NCBI GenBank assembly: GCA_963731665.1
Contig: CAVSWP010000008.1
Span: 620,001 to 684,000 of the forward strand
Origin: Chersky-840 sp035604715
GTDB lineage: Bacteria > Actinomycetota > Acidimicrobiia > Acidimicrobiales > UBA8190
Direction: 5' to 3'
DNA length: 64,000 bases
In this document: one piece after another, positions 8,375-15,843 of the stretch
How the letters are laid out: each line of letters opens with the position of its first letter
How positions within the stretch are numbered: position 1 is the stretch's first letter
Notes under the pieces: model-generated
Databases searched by the model: none
Told to the model about the DNA's origin: nothing
Seen by the model: the letters and a program-made list of their open reading frames with translations, nothing else
Made by a program: the position numbers and the translations under genes

Positions 8375-8520
8375 ACGGCGGGCCGCACCCGGCGGGGTGA
8401 CCATCGACCCCCGGCTCCGGTCCCCCACCAGGGACCGCTGCGCTCCAGGATCCGGGGCTCTCGAGTCACAGTAATGTAGTTTTGCGTTCACTGCCGGTGA
8501 CGACTAGACGGGGAGCTGCC

Positions 8521-9474
8521 ATGCAGGACCTGGATGACGATCCACGTGTCGGGCGCAGGCGGCTCTCTTCTGTCCAGGGTGAACGAGGATCTCCCACCGT
8601 GACGCCTCAAGACGCATCCGTGGTCCCCGCCCAACGCCTCCTCAAGGTGGCGTCCGCACTGAGCGAAGGCGCCACCCGGCTGCACCAGCAACTGCGACAC
8701 CTCGAGCCCTCCGAGCGCGACGCCCTGTTGGACCTGGTCGCCGATCAGGTCAACGAGATCATCAACCTGTGGACAGACCTGGTGCGGGGCGTCGTGTCCC
8801 CCGACGAGGCCATGACCGGTGACCTCCCCGATCCGGCCGAGGCGTCGAGCCCCCGCAGTGCCACTCCTTTCGCCGCCCGTCGACAGACCGGGACCGCCGG
8901 TGACCATCCGGCGCGGATATTCGTTCCCGAGCCGGCGGAGCCCTTGCACCGGCCCGCAGAGGCCAAGGCGTCGCTGCGTCACGGGCCCGTGGAGTCCTTC
9001 CGTGACTCAGATCGGCTCACCCGCGACGAGCTCACGGGCGTCCTCAACCGGCAAGCGGGGTTCGCCGCCCTGGGGCGCGAGATCGACCGGTGTCGACGCA
9101 GTGGCGAGCGACTCGTCCTCGGCTACCTGAACGTCGACAGGATGAAGGTGGTCAACGACGCCCGAGGCTCGCGAGCCGGTGACGAGGTCCTGCGCAAGGT
9201 CACGGCCGCGCTGCGGGCCACGTTGCGCTCCTATGACGTGATCGCCCGGCTCGGTGGCGACGAGTTCCTCTTCTCCCTCCCGGGCTCGGACATGTCCACG
9301 GCCGAGCTTCGCTTCAAGGAGTTCGCCGTCATCCTGACCGAAGAGGCGCCGGGCTCCAGCGCCAGCGTGGGATTCGCCGACCTCCATCAACACGACACGC
9401 TCGACGACCTCATCGCCGCCGCCGAGACCGCCATGCTCAAGGGTCGCCGGGCACGCCGACGCGGTCGGGGGTGA
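8521..9474 (+). CDS. GGDEF-domain protein (diguanylate cyclase-like)
   Basis: 317 aa, no membrane segment. Residues 1-150 have a helical region (LLKVASALSEGATRLHQQLRHLEPSERDALLDLV) but no recognised sensor; residues 165-315 are a GGDEF domain with an intact RLGGDEF motif. The first metal-binding Asp of the usual D-x-D-x-F-K motif is replaced by Asn (LNVDRMKVVND), and the GH motif is GS, so cyclase activity is uncertain. It may make c-di-GMP or bind GTP without catalysis. The ATG at 8521 follows GGGGAG; an in-frame TTG at 8482 is less likely. Confidence 0.82.
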   Translation: MQDLDDDPRVGRRRLSSVQGERGSPTVTPQDASVVPAQRLLKVASALSEGATRLHQQLRHLEPSERDALLDLVADQVNEIINLWTDLVRGVVSPDEAMTGDLPDPAEASSPRSATPFAARRQTGTAGDHPARIFVPEPAEPLHRPAEAKASLRHGPVESFRDSDRLTRDELTGVLNRQAGFAALGREIDRCRRSGERLVLGYLNVDRMKVVNDARGSRAGDEVLRKVTAALRATLRSYDVIARLGGDEFLFSLPGSDMSTAELRFKEFAVILTEEAPGSSASVGFADLHQHDTLDDLIAAAETAMLKGRRARRRGRG

Positions 9475-9510
9475 TCCCCACCACCTTCGGCGCCGAGCTC
9501 GACCCCCCGG

Positions 9511-10332
9511 ATGACCGCACCGATGCCCGACCCGCGTCCTGACACCGAACCGAGCGCCGGCGACGACGTATCGGTCCACCATGACGGGGCCGTCGCCGTC
9601 GTCACCTTGCGTCGTCCACCCCACAACCTGCTCACCGAGCCGGTCCTGCGCGCCCTCGCCGATGCCATCGCCCAGTTGCCCGCCAGTGCACGCGCCGCCG
9701 TGGTGTGCTCGGAGGGCCGATCGTTCTGCGCGGGTGCCGACTTCCGTTCCGGGGACGCCCCCGACCCCACCGAGCACGGAGAATTCGAGGCCCGGACGGC
9801 TGCCTTCTACATCCAGGCGGTGCGGGTCTTCGCCGCCCCCGTGCCCCTGGTGGCTGCGGTCCAGGGAGCGGCCATCGGCGCCGGGTTCGGGCTAGCGCTG
9901 GCGTGTGACGTCTGCGTGGTGGGAGAGTTCGGATGGTTCCAGGCGAACTTCGTTCGTCTCGGGATCCACCCCGGGTTCGCGCTGAGCACGACCCTTCCCC
10001 GCGTGGTGGGCCCGGGGCGCGCTGCCGAGCTGTTGCTCACCGGGCGACGGGTCGTGGCGGGCGAGGCGGGGAGGATCGGGATTGCGCAGCGCGTCGTCCC
10101 GGCCGGTGATGAGCTCGACGCCGCCGTCGAGATCGCCGCCCACATCGCCGCCGGCGCCCCGTTGGCGGTCTCGGCCACCCGGGCGACCCTTCGCCATGGG
10201 TTGGCCGACGCGGCGCGCGACGCCATGCGCCACGAGCTGGCCGAGCAGGTTGCCTTGGCGGGCACGCAAGACGCCGTGGAAGGGGTCCGGGCCATGCTCG
10301 AGGGCGAGGAGCCCCGGTTCGAGGGTCGCTGA
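9511..10332 (+). CDS. enoyl-CoA hydratase/isomerase family protein
   Basis: 273-aa crotonase-fold protein acting on acyl-CoA thioesters. The oxyanion-hole segments are CSEGRSFCAGADFRSG and VAAVQGAAIGAGFGLALACDV. The position of the first catalytic Glu of enoyl-CoA hydratase reads FVRLGIHPG (Arg instead of Glu) while the second region keeps a Glu (RAAELLLTGRR), so it may be an isomerase, hydrolase or weak hydratase rather than a classic hydratase. A 20-residue Pro/Asp-rich N-terminus precedes the fold. It stands alone, separated from the convergent LLM gene by about 50 nt. Confidence 0.85.
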   Translation: MTAPMPDPRPDTEPSAGDDVSVHHDGAVAVVTLRRPPHNLLTEPVLRALADAIAQLPASARAAVVCSEGRSFCAGADFRSGDAPDPTEHGEFEARTAAFYIQAVRVFAAPVPLVAAVQGAAIGAGFGLALACDVCVVGEFGWFQANFVRLGIHPGFALSTTLPRVVGPGRAAELLLTGRRVVAGEAGRIGIAQRVVPAGDELDAAVEIAAHIAAGAPLAVSATRATLRHGLADAARDAMRHELAEQVALAGTQDAVEGVRAMLEGEEPRFEGR

Positions 10333-10381
10333 ACGTCGCCCATGGCGGGCGTCAACCCTGCACGCCCGTCCTCGCGACGGC

Positions 10382-11212
10382 TCAGCTCGCGAACTCGGGC
10401 ATGACGGCGGCGGCGAACTCCTCGACCCGGACCCGGCCTTCCGACGGCCACATGCACACCAGGTACCCGATACCGAGGTCACGCATGGTGTCCGCCTGGC
10501 GCCGAACCTCGTCCCAGGGCTCGGAAAGAGACAGCGACGACGCCCGGACGATGGACGCGGGATCACGTCCGGCCGCCTCGGCCAGGCGGTCGACCTCCGC
10601 CGACAGCGCCCTGAGCTGCTCGGGGCTGCCGAAGGTGTGCCACACGTCGGCAAACCTCGCCACCAGCGGGAGCGTCCGACGACGACCCGACCCCCCGATC
10701 CAGATGGGAGGGTGTGGTCGTTGCACCGGCACCGGGCGCATCTGGGCACTGTCGAGGGTGAAGTGCGTCCCCCGATACGACACCACCTCTCCGGTGAAGA
10801 GCCGGGTGAGCATCTCGAGGCAGTCCTCCAGCCGGTCGAATCGGTGTCCGGTTGATGGAAACTCGATTCCGAGCTGCCCGTGCTCGGCGCCGTACCACGC
10901 CGCCCCGAGGGCGAGCTCGAGCCGACCCCGGCTGGCGTGGTCGACCGTCACCGCCTGGGCCGCCAGGACCGACGGGTGCCGGTAGGTCACCCCCGTCACG
11001 AGCAGGCCGAGGCGGATCGTGGTGGTGGCCGACGCCAGCGCGGCCAGCGTCGTCATCCCCTCGAAGCAATTGCCGGGCCCTTCGCCGTACATGGGGACGA
11101 AATGGTCGAAACCCCACGCGCCGTCGAAGCCCAGAGCCTCGCTGAATCGAACCCGTTCGACGACTTCGCCGAATTCCATCCGCTGTTGAGCCACATCGAT
11201 ACCGAATCGCAT
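10382..11212 (-). CDS. LLM-class F420-dependent oxidoreductase
   Basis: 276-aa luciferase-like TIM barrel with MRFGIDVAQQRMEFGEVVERV, GAWGFDHFVPMYGEGPGNCFEG, RLGLLVTGVTYRHP, VDHASRGRLELALGAAWYG and PPIWIGGSGRRRTLPLVARFADVWH. It strongly resembles the other LLM at 61118. The substrate is not determined. It is the third gene of a minus-strand group with a phosphotransferase and a DUF6285-like gene, and appears to have its own leaderless start: TAGGGT is 6 nt before the ATG and shares the TAG stop of the upstream gene. Confidence 0.86.
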   Translation of the reverse strand: MRFGIDVAQQRMEFGEVVERVRFSEALGFDGAWGFDHFVPMYGEGPGNCFEGMTTLAALASATTTIRLGLLVTGVTYRHPSVLAAQAVTVDHASRGRLELALGAAWYGAEHGQLGIEFPSTGHRFDRLEDCLEMLTRLFTGEVVSYRGTHFTLDSAQMRPVPVQRPHPPIWIGGSGRRRTLPLVARFADVWHTFGSPEQLRALSAEVDRLAEAAGRDPASIVRASSLSLSEPWDEVRRQADTMRDLGIGYLVCMWPSEGRVRVEEFAAAVMPEFAS

Positions 11213-11218
11213 GACGTG

Positions 11219-11224
11219 ACCCTA
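11219..11224 (-). promoter_or_regulatory. TAGGGT -10 box overlapping a TAG stop codon
   Basis: TAGGGT (minus strand, 11224-11219) contains the stop TAG (11224-11222) of the DUF6285-like gene and ends 6 nt before the LLM ATG at 11212, as for the other leaderless genes here. Promoter role is inferred from the repeated pattern. Confidence 0.5.
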
Positions 11225-11668
11225 CGACGTCGGAGGTGGCCGAAGGTACCGAGGGTTCGCCACGGCCAGCTTGTCCCGCACGGTGGCCTCCACGGCGGCG
11301 CGGACTTCCTCCGAGCGCGACTCGAGTGTCCCCGAGCGAATGGCGCTGGCCAGCTCGGAGTCCGACTGCACCCCGAGGCTCTCCAACCGCCGTGCATGGG
11401 CGGCGGCCTGCTCGGGCCCCAGGACGATCTCCCGGGCCACCATGGCGACGACGTTGGCGGCCACCCGGACGTGGAAGCGGACCCTGCCCTCGGTCACAGC
11501 AAGCACGTCGGTCTCGAGGAACTCTCGCACCGCTTCGAGCAGCTCGGCCGCGGACGGAGTGTCGTGCGGGGCCCATCCGCCCGGCACCGAAGGGTCAGCC
11601 CCTTGCTCGGAGCCCGTCGCTCCGGCGCCGCCCGCGGGCGGCTCAGGCAACCCGGCACCGCCGCTCAC
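11222..11668 (-). CDS. DUF6285-like protein
   Basis: 148 aa of unknown function. After a Pro/Gly-rich start of about 35 residues comes a helical region (SAAELLEAVREFLETDVL...RVRFHVRVAANVVAMVAREI) that resembles the DUF6285 family, which from memory is commonly encoded beside aminoglycoside-phosphotransferase-like proteins and acyl-CoA dehydrogenases. That neighbour is present here. The GTG overlaps the phosphotransferase stop (GTGA), showing coupling. It may be an accessory subunit of the kinase; this is inference. Confidence 0.72.
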   Translation of the reverse strand: MSGGAGLPEPPAGGAGATGSEQGADPSVPGGWAPHDTPSAAELLEAVREFLETDVLAVTEGRVRFHVRVAANVVAMVAREIVLGPEQAAAHARRLESLGVQSDSELASAIRSGTLESRSEEVRAAVEATVRDKLAVANPRYLRPPPTS

Positions 11669-12630
11669 GGCAGCAGCTCCAACAGATCCCACTCCACCTC
11701 GCACACCCGCCGCCCGATGGCCGCCAGTTCTACCGAACGGACCGCTCCCGTGGTGTGGGTCAGGGCCTGCACGATGCAGATGATCCCCCAGCGAAGGGTG
11801 CCGAGCACCAGCCACCAGTGCAGGCACGCGCTGTCGACGGGGCCTCCGCCGGCTGTTTCGTAGGCCGTGACCAGTTGCTCGATGGTCCCGAACCCGCCTA
11901 CGGGCAGCGGCGATCCGAAACGCCACGCCTTGACGCACAGCCAACCGAGGTCCTCGAGGGGATCACCGAGATGGGCCAGTTCCCAGTCGAGAACGGCACG
12001 GATCCCTTCGGGGCCCACGATCAGATTGCCGTTGCGGAAGTCACCGTGGACCACGGACTCGGCCGAGCGCGGCGGGCGGGTCTGAGCCAGCCAGCGCAGC
12101 CCGAGCTCGAAGGCGGGGTGTGCCTGGCCGAGGCGCTCGAGAAGGTCGCCCAGCTGCTCGAGCGGATCACCCCCGGCCAGACCGGGCACCTCGGCGGGCG
12201 CGATGCGATGGACAGCAGCGAGCGCACGGCCACACTGCTCGGCCAGGACGGTGCGGGCCGGCGCCAAGGCTTCGTCGCGCAGGATCCGGCGGGGGATCGT
12301 CTCACCGTCGACGAACTCGGTGATCACGAACGTGGTGCCGATCCCTTCCGACGAGTCCCCCGCCAACACCACCCGGGGCACGGGGACCCCGGCGCGCGCC
12401 GCCGCCTGCAGGAGGGCGGCCTCGAGCCGCAGCCCCGATTGCGGCGCCCCTGGTGGGTCGCGCCGCAGGACCAACCGCGGGGGCGTGCCCGCAGGCCCGC
12501 TCACGGAGAAGCTCCACGTCTCCCGGGAGGCGCCCCCGGGCAATCGGGTGACCCCGTCGACCTCCACCGACGCACCGAAAGCGGCGCCGAGCACGACACC
12601 GAGTTGCCCGGGGAGGTCCACGCTGTCCAT
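11665..12630 (-). CDS. phosphotransferase family protein (APH/choline-kinase fold)
   Basis: 321-aa kinase-like protein. The N-lobe starts with GVTRLPGGASRETWSFSV; the catalytic loop is VVHGDFRNGN and the metal loop AVLDWELAHLGDP, so both catalytic Asp residues are present. Members of this branch often sit with acyl-CoA metabolism genes and act on small hydroxylated molecules or CoA thioesters rather than on antibiotics. TAGCCT (12642-12637) lies 6 nt before the ATG at 12630 (leaderless signature). First gene of the kinase - DUF6285 - LLM group. Confidence 0.85.
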   Translation of the reverse strand: MDSVDLPGQLGVVLGAAFGASVEVDGVTRLPGGASRETWSFSVSGPAGTPPRLVLRRDPPGAPQSGLRLEAALLQAAARAGVPVPRVVLAGDSSEGIGTTFVITEFVDGETIPRRILRDEALAPARTVLAEQCGRALAAVHRIAPAEVPGLAGGDPLEQLGDLLERLGQAHPAFELGLRWLAQTRPPRSAESVVHGDFRNGNLIVGPEGIRAVLDWELAHLGDPLEDLGWLCVKAWRFGSPLPVGGFGTIEQLVTAYETAGGGPVDSACLHWWLVLGTLRWGIICIVQALTHTTGAVRSVELAAIGRRVCEVEWDLLELLP

Positions 12631-12671
12631 GCGCGGAGGCTACCGACTGCCACGGTCAGCGCGCCGATAGG

Positions 12672-13682
12672 GTGGCCGCTATCGACGTCCGCCTCGATCC
12701 CCACGACGAGTACATGCACGAGCTGGGCCCCGAGCCCAACTTCAACGAATCCATGTACTTCAACGCCTATGACCCCGGGGCGGGCCTGGGTGGGTTCTTC
12801 CGGTTGGGGAACAGGGCCAACGAGGGCAGTGGCGAGATGACCATTTGCCTCTACCTTCCCGACGGAACGGTGGCCTTCATGTTCCGCCGACCCCAGGTGA
12901 CGACCAACGACGCCTTCGACGCCGCGGGGATGCGCTTCGAGGTCGTCGAGCCCTTCGTCGAGCTCCGGGTCCATTACGAGGGCTCCGTCGTCGTCTTGGA
13001 GGAACCGCTGCAGATGGCCGACCCGCGCCAGGCATTCTCGTCGAACCCCCACACCAGCTGTGCGGCCGACCTCGTCTTCCGGGAATGCTCCGCCATGTTC
13101 GGTGGGGAGCCCGATCAGCCCGTGGAACGTCCCGGTGAGGAATTCGCCCGCGGACACTACGAACAGCTGGTGGAGGCGACCGGCACCGTGCAGGTCGGCG
13201 ACAACCGGTGGGTGGTCCAGGGCCACGGCCTGCGCGATCACAGCTGGGGCCCTCGCTACTGGCAGGCGCCGTGGTACTACCGCTGGTTGACCGGCAACGT
13301 CGGGACCGGCTTCGGTTTCATGGGATCGCGCATCGCTCGGCGCGACAGCCCCGGCACCCGGGGCGGCTTCGTGTGGGACGGCGATGACTTGCACCTCTGT
13401 CGCGACTTCCGCATCAGCACGTCGTGGGAGGGTGACGACCGGTACCACGGGTCCATCGAGGCCGAGCTCATCACCGACGCCCGGACGTGGATCGTGCACG
13501 GATCGGTCCTCCGCCTCATCCCGCTACGCAACCGTCGGCACGACGCCGACGGCCACGCCCTGGTGACTCGGATCTCCGAGGGACTCACCCGGTGGACCCT
13601 GGACGACGGGAGGGTCGGCTTCGGGATGTCGGAGTACCTGGACCAGATCGTCGACGGGCGACCCGTCGGCCTGGACGAGTAG
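12672..13682 (+). CDS. hypothetical protein, DUF7064/DUF7065-like
   Basis: 336 aa, no signal peptide. I recognise no enzyme motif, but the segments GHGLRDHSWGPR, an early FFRLGNRANEG and the C-terminal WTLDDGRVGFGMSEYLDQ resemble two-part beta-barrel proteins labelled DUF7064/DUF7065 (lipocalin-like, related to hydroxyneurosporene synthase/AttH-type folds), often found in lipid or steroid catabolic regions. That assignment is from memory. The GTG at 12672 is the likely start; the gene is divergent from the phosphotransferase by 41 nt. Confidence 0.65.
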   Translation: MAAIDVRLDPHDEYMHELGPEPNFNESMYFNAYDPGAGLGGFFRLGNRANEGSGEMTICLYLPDGTVAFMFRRPQVTTNDAFDAAGMRFEVVEPFVELRVHYEGSVVVLEEPLQMADPRQAFSSNPHTSCAADLVFRECSAMFGGEPDQPVERPGEEFARGHYEQLVEATGTVQVGDNRWVVQGHGLRDHSWGPRYWQAPWYYRWLTGNVGTGFGFMGSRIARRDSPGTRGGFVWDGDDLHLCRDFRISTSWEGDDRYHGSIEAELITDARTWIVHGSVLRLIPLRNRRHDADGHALVTRISEGLTRWTLDDGRVGFGMSEYLDQIVDGRPVGLDE

Positions 13683-13704
13683 AGGCGAGGCCCGACACAC
13701 CGAC

Positions 13705-14769
13705 ATGGACCGGTCCACCGTCGACATCTACGAGGATCGAGGGTGGGAGTGGGCGGCGCACCATCCGCCCGTGCAACGCTCCGACGCCCTCGCCTTCGCC
13801 CGCACGGTGCCCGTCGGCGCCCTGCGCGTCGACCTGGGATGCGGCACCGGTCGCTACACCTCTGACCTCGGTGCCCCGTGCGTCGGTCTCGACGCGGCCC
13901 GCGCCATGCTCGAGCGATGCCGGAGTTCCGCCCCCGGCGCCCTGCTCGTCCAGGCGGACCTCGAGGCCCTGCCGTTCGGGACCACCACGCTGCACGGAGG
14001 GTGGGCCCACATGAGCTACCTCCATGTCCCGAGCGGCCGGCTGCCGGCCGCGCTGGGCGACCTGCACCGCACATTGGTGGTGGGCGCCCCGGTGGAGGTG
14101 CAGGTCCTCGCCGGTGACTACGAGGGCGACGCGCTTCCCGCCGACCGCATCGGCGGTCGCTTCTTCGCGGCGTGGACGCCGCAACGGCTGAGCGACGTTC
14201 TCGTGGGCGCCGGTTTCGAGGTCGGGACCGTGGTGACCACCGGGGACTTCGTCCGGGCCACGGCCGGGCGCGCCCGCACGCTTTCCGACGTCGTCGGGCC
14301 GGGGATGCAGCTGCTCGTCGTCGGTCTCAACCCCAGCCTGTACTCCGCCGACGTCGGGGTGGGCTACGGGCGGCCCGGCAACCGCTTCTGGCCCGCGGCG
14401 CTCGACGCCGGCCTCGTGACACGTGATCGCGACCCCGGGCACGCCCTTCGTGTCCACGGCATGGGCATGACCGATGTGGTCAAGCGGGCCACGTCCAATG
14501 CGGCATCACTGGCGCCGGCCGAGTACCGCACGGGCATGGCGCGCGTGGAGCGTCTCGTGCGCTGGCTGACACCCGAGGCGGTGTGCTTCGTCGGCCTCAC
14601 GGGATGGAGGCAGGCCGTCAACCGGGGCGCCCGGGCCGGTCCCCAACAGGAGCAGATCGGCGGTCGGCCCGTCTACGTGATGCCCTCCACCAGTGGAGCC
14701 AATGCGCACGCCCGCATCGACGAGCTCAGCGCGCACCTGCGCGCCGCGCGTGCGATGACGAAACCGTAA
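13705..14769 (+). CDS. SAM-dependent methyltransferase fused to mismatch-specific uracil-DNA glycosylase (MUG)
   Basis: 354 aa with two domains. Residues 1-185 are a class I SAM methyltransferase: VDLGCGTGRYTSDLG near residue 43, GLDAARAML, and LVQADLEALPF. Residues 190-350 match mismatch-specific (G:U/T) uracil-DNA glycosylase: VVGLNPSLYSADVGVGYG then RPGNRFWPA for the active-site loop, TDVVKRAT, CFVGLTGWR and the terminal VMPSTSGANAHA (usually VMPNPSG). There is no stop or frame change at the junction, so it is a true single ORF. The glycosylase removes uracil or ethenocytosine from mispairs; the role of the methyltransferase half is unknown. The ATG follows GAGGCGAGG. Confidence 0.82.
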   Translation: MDRSTVDIYEDRGWEWAAHHPPVQRSDALAFARTVPVGALRVDLGCGTGRYTSDLGAPCVGLDAARAMLERCRSSAPGALLVQADLEALPFGTTTLHGGWAHMSYLHVPSGRLPAALGDLHRTLVVGAPVEVQVLAGDYEGDALPADRIGGRFFAAWTPQRLSDVLVGAGFEVGTVVTTGDFVRATAGRARTLSDVVGPGMQLLVVGLNPSLYSADVGVGYGRPGNRFWPAALDAGLVTRDRDPGHALRVHGMGMTDVVKRATSNAASLAPAEYRTGMARVERLVRWLTPEAVCFVGLTGWRQAVNRGARAGPQQEQIGGRPVYVMPSTSGANAHARIDELSAHLRAARAMTKP

Positions 14770-14841
14770 GGTCGTCCATGGCGGTCTCGTGGCGACGACG
14801 GTCCGCCATTTTCCATGACATGTCCGGTAGCGTCATGCTCC

Positions 14842-15795
14842 GTGGTGACCGGCCGCGACACGCCCGCCGGCGGACCTGAGGGGGACGTGCGCAGCGACTT
14901 GCCTTCGACTCCGCCTCGTGGGAGCGACACCCGAAACCCGTCCGCCCCCTCGGCGGCGCTCGCAACGCGGCCCGTGCAACGGTTCGGCTCCTTCGACGAC
15001 GAAGCGTCGACTTCGGTGTACGCACAGCACTTCGACCCCGTGTTCGGCCGACGCTTCGCCGAGCGGGCTCTCGACTCGCTCATCGTGGTGCGCGGGGCGC
15101 GCGTCCTCGACGTCGCCTGCGGAACCGGCATCTTCGCCCGCATGGCCGCCCACGTCGTCGGCCCGGCCGGCACAGTCGTGGGCATCGACCCCTCGCCGGG
15201 CGCGGTGGAGGCGGCCCGTCGAATCGACTTCACCAGCATCGTCGAATGGCGGAGCTGGGATGGCGCGCGACTCCCGTTCGCCGACGAGAGCTTCGACGTC
15301 GTGGCGTGCCAGCACGCGCTGCACCGCTTCCACGACCCCTTGTCGGTGCTCGAGGAGATGCGGCGAGTGCTCGCCCCGGGAGGCCGCCTGGGGGTGATGA
15401 CGTGGGGGCCCATCGAAGAGAACCCGGCGTTCGCGGCGGAGCTCGACGCCATCATCAAGTCGGGCCTCGACCAGTCGGGCGTCGTCGAGGTGCTCCTCGA
15501 CGCCTTCGCGTACCACCGCATCGATGACCTCCGTGCGCTCATGCACGAGGCGGGCTTCAGCGACGTGTCGTGCCGAACGGTCCGCATGCTGGCGGCACTG
15601 CCCCGCGTCTCGCAGTGGGTGCGGGTGTACCCGTCCCTGCCGCCGCTTTCCCGTGCCTGGCGCGATTGCAGCCAGCAGGCCCGGATCCAATTCCTGTCCC
15701 GGGCGACGGAGCTGCTGCGGCCCTTCGAACACGAGGGGGTGCTGCGCGTCCAGGCATCGTCGCGCCTCGTCGTGGCCCGGGCACCTCTCGGCTGA
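14842..15795 (+). CDS. SAM-dependent methyltransferase (UbiE/COQ5-like)
   Basis: 317-aa class I methyltransferase. An unconserved Pro/Ser-rich start (about 45 residues) precedes ALDSLIVVRGARVLDVACGTG, the SAM-binding glycine loop, GIDPSPGAVEAARR, LPFADESFDVVACQHALHRF and EMRRVLAPGGRLGVMTWG. The substrate is unknown; the second half differs from menaquinone methyltransferases. A longer frame begins at 14815, but TAGCGT (14828-14833) is 8 nt before the GTG at 14842, fitting the leaderless pattern. Confidence 0.83.
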   Translation: MVTGRDTPAGGPEGDVRSDLPSTPPRGSDTRNPSAPSAALATRPVQRFGSFDDEASTSVYAQHFDPVFGRRFAERALDSLIVVRGARVLDVACGTGIFARMAAHVVGPAGTVVGIDPSPGAVEAARRIDFTSIVEWRSWDGARLPFADESFDVVACQHALHRFHDPLSVLEEMRRVLAPGGRLGVMTWGPIEENPAFAAELDAIIKSGLDQSGVVEVLLDAFAYHRIDDLRALMHEAGFSDVSCRTVRMLAALPRVSQWVRVYPSLPPLSRAWRDCSQQARIQFLSRATELLRPFEHEGVLRVQASSRLVVARAPLG

Positions 15796-15843
15796 CCCCG
15801 CCCCTGCCCCGGAAACCCGCCAGGCGGGGCGTAGTGTGACCGC

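Noticed and set aside
12661..12674. GATAGGGTG as a leaderless start at 12672
   Set aside because: TAGGGT here overlaps the GTG itself, so the 6-nt spacing is not met; this gene was not counted in the signature.
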